The position numbers and the translations under genes were made by a program. Below the pieces are notes generated by a model. It was not told where the DNA came from, ran no database searches, and was given only the letters and a program-made list of their open reading frames with translations. From the NCBI GenBank assembly GCA_003644175.1, contig QNBS01000003.1, positions 1-20,889 of the forward strand: a stretch of DNA of 20,889 nt, read 5' to 3'. This DNA is from Planctomycetota bacterium (GTDB lineage: Bacteria > Planctomycetota > Phycisphaerae > Sedimentisphaerales > Anaerohalosphaeraceae). This document shows positions 7,439 to 16,544 of this stretch, one piece after another. Position 1 is the stretch's first letter. Every line of letters starts with the position of its first letter.

Positions 7439-8493
7439 TACGTATGATTCGGGCTTTGGGGGTGGAGTAGGGTTGCTGTTAGTTGTCCGCAGGCTGCGTT
7501 TATTTTTCGGCCTCGTTTGTGGCGGATTATGGTTTCGACGCCTGCCTGCATGAGGATGTCTTTGAAGTTCCGGATTGTCGGGCGGGCGGCGGCGGCAAAG
7601 GTGCAGCCTTCGTGGGGGTTGTACTCGATGAGGTTGATGGCGGCGTTTATGCCCTTGATGAGGCCGATGAGCGCCCGGGCGTCGGCAGGGGAGTCATTCA
7701 GGTTTTTTATCATGCAGTATTCGAAGCTGACGCGCCTGGCTGTCTTTTGCTGGTATGTCTTGATTGCCGAGATAAGTTCGGCCAGCGGGTACTTTGCCGC
7801 GACGGGCATGATTCGCCGTCGTTTGCGGTCGCCGGCGGCATGGAGCGAGACGGCCAGTCGCACCTGCAGGGCTTCGTCGGCGAATCTCTCGATAATGTGC
7901 GGGATGCCGCAGGTGCTGATGGTGATGTGGCGTTGTCCGATGTTTGCGCCGGCGTGATGGTTGAGTATGCGTGCCGAGCGGATGACTTCGTCGTAGTTGT
8001 CGAACGGTTCACCCATGCCCATGTAGACGATGTTGTTGATTTTTTCGGCGCATCGGGCGGCCTGATAGACCTGGTCGGCGATTTCGGCGGCGGTGAGGTT
8101 TCGCTGGAATCCGCCTCGGCCGGTGGCGCACAGTGCACACGCCATGCGGCAGCCGGCCTGGCAGGAGATGCAGAGGGTTTTTCGCTGTTTTTCGCCTGCG
8201 TCGGTGAGGAGGACCGATTCGAGGCGTACACCGTCGGCGGCGGCGAAAAGAAACTTGACCGTGCCGTCGGGATCGACGAGCGTCTCGACGGTTTCAAGCT
8301 GCGATATAAAATATCCCTGCCCGGTGAGGCGCCGGCGAAGGTCTTTCGGCAGGGGGGTGATCTCGTCGATTTGCCGGGCGTGATGAGCGTGGATGAACGA
8401 GAAAAGGTACTTTGCCAAAAACTTCCTGCCGCCGAACTCTGCGACGAGCTGCCGGACTTGCTGGAATGTCAGGTTTTTGAGGTCTTTGCTCAT
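7438..8493 (-). CDS. rlmN: dual-specificity 23S rRNA A2503 / tRNA A37 C2-methyltransferase RlmN
   Basis: A 351-residue radical-SAM enzyme that methylates C2 of A2503 in 23S rRNA and of A37 in some tRNAs. The iron-sulfur cluster motif is CRMACALC (C-x3-C-x2-C) in ISCQAGCRMACALCATG. MGMGEPFDNYD supplies the SAM-binding GEP motif. INAACGQL near the C-terminus carries the second methyl-transfer Cys. The length is normal for the family. No Shine-Dalgarno precedes the ATG; instead TACAAT (minus strand, 8506-8501) lies 7 nt before it, suggesting a leaderless transcript. It is divergent from the beta-propeller gene across a 154-nt spacer. A full-length antisense open frame on the plus strand is a coding shadow. 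Confidence 0.95.
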   Translation of the reverse strand: MSKDLKNLTFQQVRQLVAEFGGRKFLAKYLFSFIHAHHARQIDEITPLPKDLRRRLTGQGYFISQLETVETLVDPDGTVKFLFAAADGVRLESVLLTDAGEKQRKTLCISCQAGCRMACALCATGRGGFQRNLTAAEIADQVYQAARCAEKINNIVYMGMGEPFDNYDEVIRSARILNHHAGANIGQRHITISTCGIPHIIERFADEALQVRLAVSLHAAGDRKRRRIMPVAAKYPLAELISAIKTYQQKTARRVSFEYCMIKNLNDSPADARALIGLIKGINAAINLIEYNPHEGCTFAAAARPTIRNFKDILMQAGVETIIRHKRGRKINAACGQLTATLLHPQSPNHT

Positions 8494-8500
8494 GGGGCAT

Positions 8501-8506
8501 ATTGTA
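8501..8506 (-). promoter_or_regulatory. -10 element of rlmN
   Basis: TACAAT on the minus strand matches five of six bases of the -10 consensus and ends 7 nt before the rlmN ATG, placing initiation at or next to the start codon. The -35 region (TTTTCC, 17 nt upstream) is weak. Confidence 0.4.
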
Positions 8507-8579
8507 ACGCATGGCGGGTGGAAGGAAAAGTATACTGATCATCTCGTACACCCTGATTGTGGGGCGAGATATTTGGTGG

Positions 8580-8608
8580 TTGTGTATTGGGGGGGTATTT
8601 GTTATTCT
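8580..8608 (+). promoter_or_regulatory. weak candidate promoter of the beta-propeller/oxidoreductase operon
   Basis: TTGTGT (8580-8585), a 17-nt G-rich spacer and TATTCT (8603-8608) would give a leader of about 33 nt to the ATG at 8648. The match is modest. It is reported because this is the only plausible site in the divergent spacer. Confidence 0.3.
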
Positions 8609-8647
8609 GTTGGGTTGAAAATTACACTTTTTTAGAAGGAGATGGAA

Positions 8648-9928
8648 ATGAAAAAGGCCGGCACAATCAGGACGGTAATTCTCTGGACGCTTGTTATGAT
8701 GATTTGGCCCGGTCTTATCGGGGCTAAATCGCAAACATCCAGCGCGGCGCCGATGAAAAAGGCTTCGGCCGGCGTCTTCCCGAAGGTATCCAAAGCTGTG
8801 GCTGTCACGTCAGGCCCCAAAGAGCATTTCTTTGCCAGCTACTATGGCATCAATTCATGGAGCGCCGATCAGAGATACGTTACGGTTCTGGAAACGCCGA
8901 TCAAGTATCGGCTGCCGACCGAAAATGACCCCGCAACTCTCGGCCTGGTCGATCTGAAAACGAAAGAGTTCATTCCGCTTACCGAAACATGCGCCTGGAA
9001 TTTTCAACAAGGCTGCATGGCGCATTGGCTCGGGACATTCCCGAACTCGCGTATTATTTATAACGATATTGTAGACGGAAAAACCGTTTCCATCATTATG
9101 GACGTCCACACAAAGCGAAAGATCAAGACGATCCCCTACCCGGTCTGTGCCGTTTCGCCGAATGGAAAAGAAGCGGCGAGCATCAATTTTTCGCGGCTTC
9201 GCACTACGCGCAAGGCTTATGGATATGGAGGAGACGGACAGGACGCTAAATTATCCGTGCAGTTCCCAAAGGACGACGGGCTGTTCCTGGTGGACCTGGA
9301 GACTGGCAAAGCAAAACTCCTCATCTCCATTTACGACGTGAAAGAACAGGTCCCCAACGTCCCGGAAAAGGGTGTCGAATACTTCAATCACGTCCTCTTT
9401 AGCCGCCGGGGCGGTAAGATATTCTGGCTGGCCCGCGCCACACCGAAGCGCAACACCACGGCCTTTACCATTAACAGGGACGGGACAAATCTGCGGCGCT
9501 GCTTTCCGGATAAATGGGGAGGGTCGCATTACGACTGGCTAAACGAAAACGAGCTGATGATCACCGCCAAATACAAAGGCAAGTCGAACGCCCACATACT
9601 CTTTACCGTCGGCCGGGACAACTATAAACGCCTCGGCAAAGGAAAACTGAATTTCGACGGACACGGCACCTTTTCACCGGACGAAAAATGGATGTTGACC
9701 GAGACCTATCCCAGTAAACGCACGTATGAGCAGAAACTCCTTCTCATGGATATGAAGACCGAAGCCGTTTTGCCGCTGGGCCGATATGTCCATCACCCCG
9801 AGTTCAGGAAAAACGGAAAGGACGCACAGTGCGACTTGCACGGCCGATGGAGCCCGAATGGCGACATGATCGGTTTTAATTCCGTCAACACGGGCCAAAG
9901 GCAAGTGTACGTCATAAAACTAAACTAA
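8648..9928 (+). CDS. exported TolB/PD40-like beta-propeller protein
   Basis: A 426-residue protein with a signal peptide (MKKAGTIRTVILWTLVMM..., cleavage near GLIGA), so it is probably periplasmic or outer-surface. The rest shows WD40-like/PD40 blades: LVDLKTKEFIPL, LVDLETGKAKLL, FTINRDGTNLRRCF, FSPDEKWMLTETY, LMDMKTEAVLPLG and GRWSPNGDMIGFNS, as in TolB and in oligogalacturonate-lyase-like propellers. Catalytic residues cannot be assigned, so it may be a binding protein or a lyase-like enzyme. ATG 8648 is preferred to 8642 because AGAAGGAG (8634-8641) is spaced 6 nt from it and none from the earlier one. The 39-nt gap to the Tat-signal oxidoreductase suggests co-transcription and a shared role in carbohydrate handling, which is inference. 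Confidence 0.7.
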   Translation: MKKAGTIRTVILWTLVMMIWPGLIGAKSQTSSAAPMKKASAGVFPKVSKAVAVTSGPKEHFFASYYGINSWSADQRYVTVLETPIKYRLPTENDPATLGLVDLKTKEFIPLTETCAWNFQQGCMAHWLGTFPNSRIIYNDIVDGKTVSIIMDVHTKRKIKTIPYPVCAVSPNGKEAASINFSRLRTTRKAYGYGGDGQDAKLSVQFPKDDGLFLVDLETGKAKLLISIYDVKEQVPNVPEKGVEYFNHVLFSRRGGKIFWLARATPKRNTTAFTINRDGTNLRRCFPDKWGGSHYDWLNENELMITAKYKGKSNAHILFTVGRDNYKRLGKGKLNFDGHGTFSPDEKWMLTETYPSKRTYEQKLLLMDMKTEAVLPLGRYVHHPEFRKNGKDAQCDLHGRWSPNGDMIGFNSVNTGQRQVYVIKLN

Positions 9929-9967
9929 AAAAGGGTATGGGAAATCTCAGATAAAGGAGATCGGACG

Positions 9968-11350
<1,383 letters not shown>

Positions 11351-11381
11351 AATTGGTGGTTTATAGCACGTAGTTCGTACC

Positions 11382-11423
11382 TGTCGGACCTTGTTATCGG
11401 GGCTTGGCAAAGGGATTCCGACA
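11382..11423. repeat. inverted repeat in spacer upstream of the histidine kinase
   Basis: TGTCGGA (11382-11388) pairs with TCCGACA (11417-11423), with short inner complementarity (CCTT and AAGG) in the loop. It has no T-run, so it is an RNA-structure candidate rather than a clear terminator of the preceding oxidoreductase gene. Confidence 0.35.
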
Positions 11424-11485
11424 AGAAACAGGCGTAATCAAGCTAAAAACAGGAGGTCAATCTTTGCTGTGAAATAAGGCCGCCG

Positions 11486-11519
11486 GCAGGTCGATATAAG
11501 ACGCAGGTCGATATAAAAC
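11486..11519. repeat. 17-nt tandem direct repeat upstream of the histidine kinase
   Basis: Two head-to-tail copies of gcaggtcgatataaRac (11486-11502 and 11503-11519) differ at one base. They lie 42 nt before the kinase start. Each copy contains TATAAG or TATAAA, so they could be duplicated regulator-binding or -10-like elements. The rest of the 210-nt spacer shows only the inverted repeat. Confidence 0.6.
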
Positions 11520-11560
11520 GCATAAGGTGTGTCCTGGTATTGACATAGAGGAATACGACC

Positions 11561-13075
11561 ATGCCGGATAATTGCGGAAGGAAAATCCTGCTCGCCGAGG
11601 GCGGATATCAGCGGATGATTGCCAATCTGCCGGGTGTGGTTTATCAATTCACCTTGCGGATAGATGGAAGCATTAAGTTCCTGTTCCTCAGTGACAGTTG
11701 CAGGGAACTATTCGGTCTTGAACCCGATTGCATCAGGGAAGACAGTGATGTGCTGATGAACCGGTTCAAGGCGGCCGATCGCGCTGATTTTTATCAAATG
11801 ATCGCCGAATCCGTCGCCACACTCCAGCCGTGCCGGTGGCGGGGCTGCGGTCGGTTTCATGACGACGAGAGATGGTTTCACGGCGTCTGCCGTCCCGAAC
11901 GCCTTAGCAATGACGAGATAGTCTGGGACGGCATGTTTATGGAGGTAACCGAGTACAGGCGCATCGAGCAGGAGAAAGAACAATTAGCCAGGTTCCCCGG
12001 CGAAGACCCCGATCCCGTCGTGAGAGTCAACGCCGCCGGCGTAATTATCTATGCCAACAAGGGGGCGGAGCGCTTATTGGACGGCTGGGGCAGAAAAGTG
12101 GGCCAGGTTCTTCCCGACGACCTTTTTGCGATGGTTGGGCGGCTTAGAGGATCCGGGGCATACGATTGTCTTGAAACCAGGTGCAAAGACCGGGTGTATT
12201 CGATAGTTGTCGCCTCGGTCAAATACGCAGACTATGTGAACCTCTATGCCCGCGACATCACACAGACCAAGGACGCAGAGAACCAGTTGATCAAAGCAAA
12301 CGAGATACTGAGAGAACATGACCGCCTCAAAAGCGAGTTCGTTTCGACGGTATCGCATGAATTGCGCACGCCCCTGTGCATTTTCAAGAATATCACGTCC
12401 AACGCGATGGCCGGCGTGATGGGCAAGATAAGCCGCAAACTCTATGAAAGCCTCAAAATGGCTGAGCAGAGTATCGACAGGCTTTCCGGGATCATCTCTG
12501 ATTTTCTGGATATATCGAAAATTGAAGCGGATTGCCTTGAGCTGAACGCCGAAATTATCGATGTGCAAACAGTTCTTGCAGAGATCGTCGAGTCATTGCA
12601 GACTCTTGCCCGGGCCAAAGGAATCCAGATCAAAGTCGTCTCATGCGCCGAGTCGCCGGCAGTCAACGCCGATGCGGACCGGTTTGCGCAGATACTGACT
12701 AACCTGATAGGCAACGCCATAAAGTTCATTCCCGCCAACGGGCACATAACTGTGGCGGTAAAGGACTGCGGCAACGAAGTGCAGTTTACCGTGGAAGATG
12801 ACGGACCGGGATTGAGTGAGCAGGAGGTCGAGAAAATCTTTGATCGCTTCGTTCAGATTCATGTGATTACCGGCCCGGGCGAGCACGGCACGGGATTAGG
12901 TCTGGCGATCACCTGCAAACTCGTTGAAATGCACGGAGGCCGCATCTGGGTAGAGAGCGCATTGGGCGAAGGCTGCCGTTTTCACTTTGTCCTGCCCAAA
13001 TGTTGCCCCTCGGTCGAGGAAGACCGAGACCAACCGGAACTTGTCGAAACCGACGCCACGGTGGTGTGGCCGTGA
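11561..13075 (+). CDS. soluble PAS-domain sensor histidine kinase
   Basis: A 504-residue cytoplasmic kinase with no membrane segment, so it probably senses an intracellular signal. Residues about 15-135 and 140-235 look like two PAS domains (YQFTLRIDGSIKFLFLSDSC; PVVRVNAAGVIIYANKGAERLL). A coiled linker (235-257) leads to the HisKA domain, with H-box SHELRTP and phospho-acceptor His266. The HATPase_c domain has N-box NLIGNAIKF (381-389), G1 DDGPGL (413-418), F-box FDRF (427-430) and G2 GTGLGLAI (443-450). All catalytic motifs are intact. GAGG 9 nt before the ATG supports the start. The response regulator gene follows after 88 nt and is the obvious partner, though it has its own promoter. The signal and target genes are unknown. 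Confidence 0.92.
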   Translation: MPDNCGRKILLAEGGYQRMIANLPGVVYQFTLRIDGSIKFLFLSDSCRELFGLEPDCIREDSDVLMNRFKAADRADFYQMIAESVATLQPCRWRGCGRFHDDERWFHGVCRPERLSNDEIVWDGMFMEVTEYRRIEQEKEQLARFPGEDPDPVVRVNAAGVIIYANKGAERLLDGWGRKVGQVLPDDLFAMVGRLRGSGAYDCLETRCKDRVYSIVVASVKYADYVNLYARDITQTKDAENQLIKANEILREHDRLKSEFVSTVSHELRTPLCIFKNITSNAMAGVMGKISRKLYESLKMAEQSIDRLSGIISDFLDISKIEADCLELNAEIIDVQTVLAEIVESLQTLARAKGIQIKVVSCAESPAVNADADRFAQILTNLIGNAIKFIPANGHITVAVKDCGNEVQFTVEDDGPGLSEQEVEKIFDRFVQIHVITGPGEHGTGLGLAITCKLVEMHGGRIWVESALGEGCRFHFVLPKCCPSVEEDRDQPELVETDATVVWP

Positions 13076-13093
13076 CGGGGCCGACGGTCAATA

Positions 13094-13119
13094 TTAACAG
13101 ACTGTTAAGCTTTTGTTAA
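13094..13119 (+). promoter_or_regulatory. candidate operator for the response regulator (palindrome plus direct repeat)
   Basis: TTAACAG-a-CTGTTAA (13094-13108) is a perfect 7-bp inverted repeat. Its second arm also forms a direct repeat with TTGTTAA (13113-13119) at 11-bp spacing, the helical arrangement used by PhoB/OmpR-type winged-helix dimers (pho-box-like CTGTNAN4CTGTNA). It lies just upstream of the -35 of the regulator gene, so autoregulation is likely but inferred. Confidence 0.55.
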
Positions 13120-13126
13120 TTTTCAC

Positions 13127-13155
13127 TGGACAAACCTGCGTCATATCATTATAGT
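13127..13155 (+). promoter_or_regulatory. response-regulator promoter
   Basis: TGGACA (13127-13132), a 17-nt spacer and TATAGT (13150-13155) each match the sigma70 consensus at five of six bases. Initiation is expected at about 13162-13164, at the ATG itself. No Shine-Dalgarno is present, so translation is probably leaderless. Confidence 0.6.
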
Positions 13156-13163
13156 GTAGCCTT

Positions 13164-13844
13164 ATGAGTGCCAAAATTCTTGTTGTCGATGACGAAAAGG
13201 ACCTGCTGGAAATGCTCAGTATGAACCTGAGCACCGCCGGCTACGTGGTCCGTACCGCCGCCGGCGGAGCAGAAGCGATGTCGGTCATTCGCACCGACAG
13301 GCCCGATCTCATTCTCCTGGACGTCATGCTTGGGGATATCTCCGGCGTAAAACTGGCCGGCAAACTTAAAAACACGCCCCAAACAGCCGGTATTCCAATC
13401 ATCATGCTCACCGCCAAGGACAGTGAAACCGACGTGATTGTGGGGCTCAGCATGGGTGCCGACGATTACATTACCAAGCCCTTCAGTACCGCGGTTCTGG
13501 TTGCACGGATTGAGGCGGTGCTGCGAAGGGGCAGCGGCGAAGGCGACTCCCTTCGTGATATCCTGACCGTTGGACCTGTCAGAATCGTCCCTGCCTCCCG
13601 CGAGGTGCTTGTGGAAGGAAGGGCGGTTGAACTCACGGGCGCCGAGTATAATATCCTCCTGTCGCTTGTAGAGGCCGGCGGCAGCATTCTTTCGCGCAAC
13701 GAACTCAAGGGCATTTCCGGGGCGGGACGCAGCGACAGCGAGCGAATCGTTGATGTTCACATTGCCGCCTTGAGGAAAAAACTTGGGCGCGCCAAGGGCA
13801 TCGTCAAAACCATACACGGGCAAGGCTATCGCATCAATCCCTGA
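13164..13844 (+). CDS. OmpR/PhoB-family response regulator
   Basis: A 226-residue two-component transcription factor. The receiver domain (about 3-118) has acidic residues D9/D10 (VVDDE), phospho-acceptor Asp53 (LILLDVMLGD), switch Thr83 (MLTAKD) and Lys105 (ITKPF). The C-terminal winged helix (about 130-225) has GAEYNILLSLVEAGGSI, VDVHIAALRKKLG and the wing motif IHGQGYRINP typical of PhoB/OmpR. It is probably phosphorylated by the kinase encoded just upstream. Its promoter region carries a palindrome and direct repeat suited to this DNA-binding domain. The last 11 nt overlap the end of the oppositely oriented PEGA lipoprotein gene. Confidence 0.94.
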   Translation: MSAKILVVDDEKDLLEMLSMNLSTAGYVVRTAAGGAEAMSVIRTDRPDLILLDVMLGDISGVKLAGKLKNTPQTAGIPIIMLTAKDSETDVIVGLSMGADDYITKPFSTAVLVARIEAVLRRGSGEGDSLRDILTVGPVRIVPASREVLVEGRAVELTGAEYNILLSLVEAGGSILSRNELKGISGAGRSDSERIVDVHIAALRKKLGRAKGIVKTIHGQGYRINP

Positions 13845-14307
13845 GCCGCTTTCGCCCCTTGTCTGTTTCAGGGCTCGTTTCCAGCGTCTTCTGGTGCTCG
13901 GCGGCTTTTTTGAGTCGCCGTGAGTCGCCGATGAGGTCCTGTCGCGAGGGGGGTTGATATTTTGCCAGAGCAAATGTCCACTCATATTCATCCACGACCA
14001 AGCCCGGCCAGAGCACCTCGTAGAAAAAATCGAGCGGAAAGCCGTCGTGGGCCGGAGCGTCAAGTTTGCGGTGTGTGTTGACGATTCCGTAGCCGTCTTT
14101 GGCGAGTCTGACCTTGTAGTCTCCGTACCAGTTGAACGCAACGGTTACCGGCGATATGCCGATTTCCTCGTCGTTGAGTACGACCAGCGCCCCCTGTGGT
14201 TCGGTGTTGATGGTGAGCTTTCGCTCCACACATCCGGTCTGCGAGACAGCCAGAATGCCGAAAATACAAACCAGAATGGTCAGGTTCAGTCTGCTGTTAT
14301 AAGCCAT
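13834..14307 (-). CDS. PEGA-domain lipoprotein
   Basis: A 157-residue predicted lipoprotein. A hydrophobic signal ends in a lipobox-like AVSQTGC with Cys26 as the lipidation site. A PEGA domain follows at once (about 29-70: LTINTEPQGALVVLNDEEIG, then SPVTVAF and YKVRLAKDGY), a small beta fold common in envelope and surface proteins. After residue 85 there is a region (FFYEVLWPGLVVDEYEW) seen in related planctomycete proteins, then a charged Lys/Arg-rich tail. GGGGA 6 nt before the ATG acts as ribosome-binding site. It is convergent with, and overlaps by 11 nt, the response regulator gene. The exact role is unknown; an envelope location is expected. Confidence 0.8.
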   Translation of the reverse strand: MAYNSRLNLTILVCIFGILAVSQTGCVERKLTINTEPQGALVVLNDEEIGISPVTVAFNWYGDYKVRLAKDGYGIVNTHRKLDAPAHDGFPLDFFYEVLWPGLVVDEYEWTFALAKYQPPSRQDLIGDSRRLKKAAEHQKTLETSPETDKGRKRLRD

Positions 14308-14409
14308 GCCAAATCCCCGTAATCGTTCAAAATCTGTTAGCGGCGACTACAAAAGCCGCAAATTCGCTGTGCAACATACCATTTTTCGCCCGCCCAATCA
14401 ACAATCCGA

Positions 14410-14438
14410 TTGACATAATAATCTCTCGACGGTAAGTT
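14410..14438 (+). promoter_or_regulatory. candidate pheT promoter
   Basis: A perfect TTGACA (14410-14415) is followed after 17 nt by TAAGTT (14433-14438), a partial -10 match. Initiation near 14445 would give a leader of about 60 nt. No T-box-like or attenuator structure was recognised in it. Confidence 0.4.
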
Positions 14439-14505
14439 ATCATCCAAATTCTGCGATTTTTCCAGAAAATTGCGGGGCTCAATAAACTTTGATAGGCTCA
14501 GAAAC

Positions 14506-16515
14506 ATGAAAATCTCACTGAACTGGCTTAATGACTACGTGCAAATCGATGCGGACGGCGGCCGAATCGCTCAGATTCTAAGCGACCTGGGATTTCCGAC
14601 CGAGGGGATTGAGTACATCGACGGCGACACGGTCATCGATATTGAGGTAACCAGCAACCGGGGCGATTGCCTAAGTCACATCGGTGTGGCGCGTGAGGTT
14701 TCCGCCGCCCTGGGACGGCCGCTGCGACTTCCGCAGATCGAGCTGCCCGAATCCGACCGCAAGGCGGCGGATTTTCTCCAGGTCCGGATCGACGATCCCG
14801 AACTCTGCAACCGCTACACCGCACGGATCATCACCGGCGTCAAGGTGGGCCCGTCGCCTGACTGGCTCAGGAAGCGACTGGAGGCCGTCGGCGTGCGCAC
14901 GGTCAACAATGTCGTCGATGCGTCCAATTACGCGATGATGGAGAGCGGCCAGCCGCCGCACGCCTTCGACTATGACAAGCTCTCGGTCGGCGCGATAGTC
15001 GTTAGAAAGGCTCTTGCCGGCGAGCGAATCGTCACCATTGACGAAACCAAATGCGACCTCAAGCCGGACATGCTGATCATTGCCGACGACAAGGGCCCCG
15101 TCGCCATCGCCGGGGTAATGGGCGGCCTGGAAAGCGAAGTGAGCGACGCCACGACGACGATACTGCTGGAGGATGCGCATTTCGATCCCGTAAGCATCAG
15201 GACGACAGGGCGGGCGCTGGGGATCGCCTCCGAGGCGTCGTTTAGGTTCGAGCGGCAGGTCGATGTGGAGAATATCGACTGGGCCTCGCAGCGGTGCGCT
15301 CAGCTTATCTGCCGGGCGGCAGGCGGGCAGGTTGCCAAAGGCGTTGTTGACCGCCATCCGGTTAAACGCAAGATAGAACCGGTGAAGATGCGCCTGTCGC
15401 GGATGAATATGCTGCTGGGGATTGAGGTGAGCGCCGATGATGTCGCACGTATATTTACCGGCCTGGGATTTGCCCCGCAGGCCGAGGCGGACGATGTGGT
15501 TGTCTGTACGCCGCCAACGTGGAGGCATGACGTTTATCGCGAGGCCGATCTGATCGAGGAGGTCGCAAGGTCTTACGGCTATGACAAGATACCCGTCGCC
15601 GGCAAGATCAATATCGAGGTGGCGCCGGTCGACAAGCGGGAGAAAGTGCTCGGCCGGCTGCGCACGTTTCTTGCCGGCTGCGGGTTCCATGAGACGATTA
15701 ACGTAACATTTGTCGATGAATCGACCGCACGGCTTTTCGACGGCCCGGATGTAGGGTATCTCGGCGTGAAGGATGAATCGCGAAAGGGCGCAAACCTGCT
15801 CAGACGCACGCTGATCGGCTCGTTGGCCGGCGTACTCAAGTCCAATTACAACGCCGGCAACATTCCCTGCCGCGTCTATGAAATCGCCGACACGTTTTTA
15901 CCCGCCCAGGGCCGAGAGCTTACCCAGAAGACAAAACTGGCCCTCGTATGCGACGCCGATTTCCGCCGGCTCAGAGGCGTCATCGAAGGCCTCATCGCGG
16001 TCGTCTCGCGCGATGCCAAAATCGAGTTCAAGCCCGCCGAACTCACCTGGGCCCGCGCCGGCGCAGAGGTATTTGTTGACCAATTGCCCGTCGGCGTCGC
16101 CGGAATTGTATCGCAGGAGATCGCCGCCGGACTCGATTTGGGCCAGGCCGATATATGCGCCGCCGAGCTTGACTTTCAGACACTGCTGGACGCCGCCGGC
16201 GCCGTCGCAACGGCCAGACCCATCCCAAGATTCCCCGCAATAGTCCGCGACCTGTCGCTGGTGGTCGATGAGAACATCACCTGGGCCGACATCTCCCAGG
16301 CTGTCGCCGCAAAGGCCCCGGCGGAACTCGAAGAGCTGCAATTCGTCGGAATATACCGCGGCAAACCCATCGCACAGGGCAAAAAAAGCGTTACCGCCTC
16401 CCTGCGTTTCAGAGACGAAGACGGCACACTACGCCACGAAACAGTAGACGAATTCGAAAAAGCAATCCTCAACGAACTAACAAAAAAACTCGCCGCCCAA
16501 CTCCGAACGGTGTAA
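14506..16515 (+). CDS. pheT: phenylalanine--tRNA ligase beta subunit, short form lacking the EMAP-II-like tRNA-binding domain
   Basis: A 669-residue beta subunit of the (alpha-beta)2 phenylalanyl-tRNA synthetase. After the N-terminal MKISLNWLNDYV block it runs directly into IDIEVTSNRGDCLSHIGVAR (44-63), so the OB-fold tRNA-binding domain of about 100 residues found in long PheT (E. coli about 795) is absent. A B3/B4 editing domain follows (about 95-290: RTVNNVVDASNYAMMESGQP, ASEASFRFERQVD), then B5 (about 295-365: TPPTWRHDVYREADLIEEVA), the inactive class-II-like core, and a C-terminal FDX-ACB anticodon-binding domain (about 575-669: PRFPAIVRDLSLVVDE). I start at ATG 14506 rather than the in-frame codon at 14470 because homologues begin MKISLxWL. 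No clear Shine-Dalgarno is seen. pheS is not adjacent, unlike the usual pheST operon. Confidence 0.94.
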   Translation: MKISLNWLNDYVQIDADGGRIAQILSDLGFPTEGIEYIDGDTVIDIEVTSNRGDCLSHIGVAREVSAALGRPLRLPQIELPESDRKAADFLQVRIDDPELCNRYTARIITGVKVGPSPDWLRKRLEAVGVRTVNNVVDASNYAMMESGQPPHAFDYDKLSVGAIVVRKALAGERIVTIDETKCDLKPDMLIIADDKGPVAIAGVMGGLESEVSDATTTILLEDAHFDPVSIRTTGRALGIASEASFRFERQVDVENIDWASQRCAQLICRAAGGQVAKGVVDRHPVKRKIEPVKMRLSRMNMLLGIEVSADDVARIFTGLGFAPQAEADDVVVCTPPTWRHDVYREADLIEEVARSYGYDKIPVAGKINIEVAPVDKREKVLGRLRTFLAGCGFHETINVTFVDESTARLFDGPDVGYLGVKDESRKGANLLRRTLIGSLAGVLKSNYNAGNIPCRVYEIADTFLPAQGRELTQKTKLALVCDADFRRLRGVIEGLIAVVSRDAKIEFKPAELTWARAGAEVFVDQLPVGVAGIVSQEIAAGLDLGQADICAAELDFQTLLDAAGAVATARPIPRFPAIVRDLSLVVDENITWADISQAVAAKAPAELEELQFVGIYRGKPIAQGKKSVTASLRFRDEDGTLRHETVDEFEKAILNELTKKLAAQLRTV

Positions 16516-16544
16516 GGAAGCGGTCTTTTGGCGCCGGTCGGAGG

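Noticed and set aside
7483..8538. 351-residue open frame antisense to rlmN
   Set aside because: It mirrors the full rlmN gene, has a biased Gly/Val/Asp composition, and shows no domain or ribosome-binding site. It is a shadow of a G+C-rich gene.
13149..14141. 330-residue minus-strand frame overlapping the response regulator and the PEGA gene
   Set aside because: It crosses two genes with clear motifs (on the plus and minus strands) and shows no family feature itself.
14671..15690. 339-residue open frame antisense to pheT
   Set aside because: Lies entirely within pheT and has no recognisable domain.
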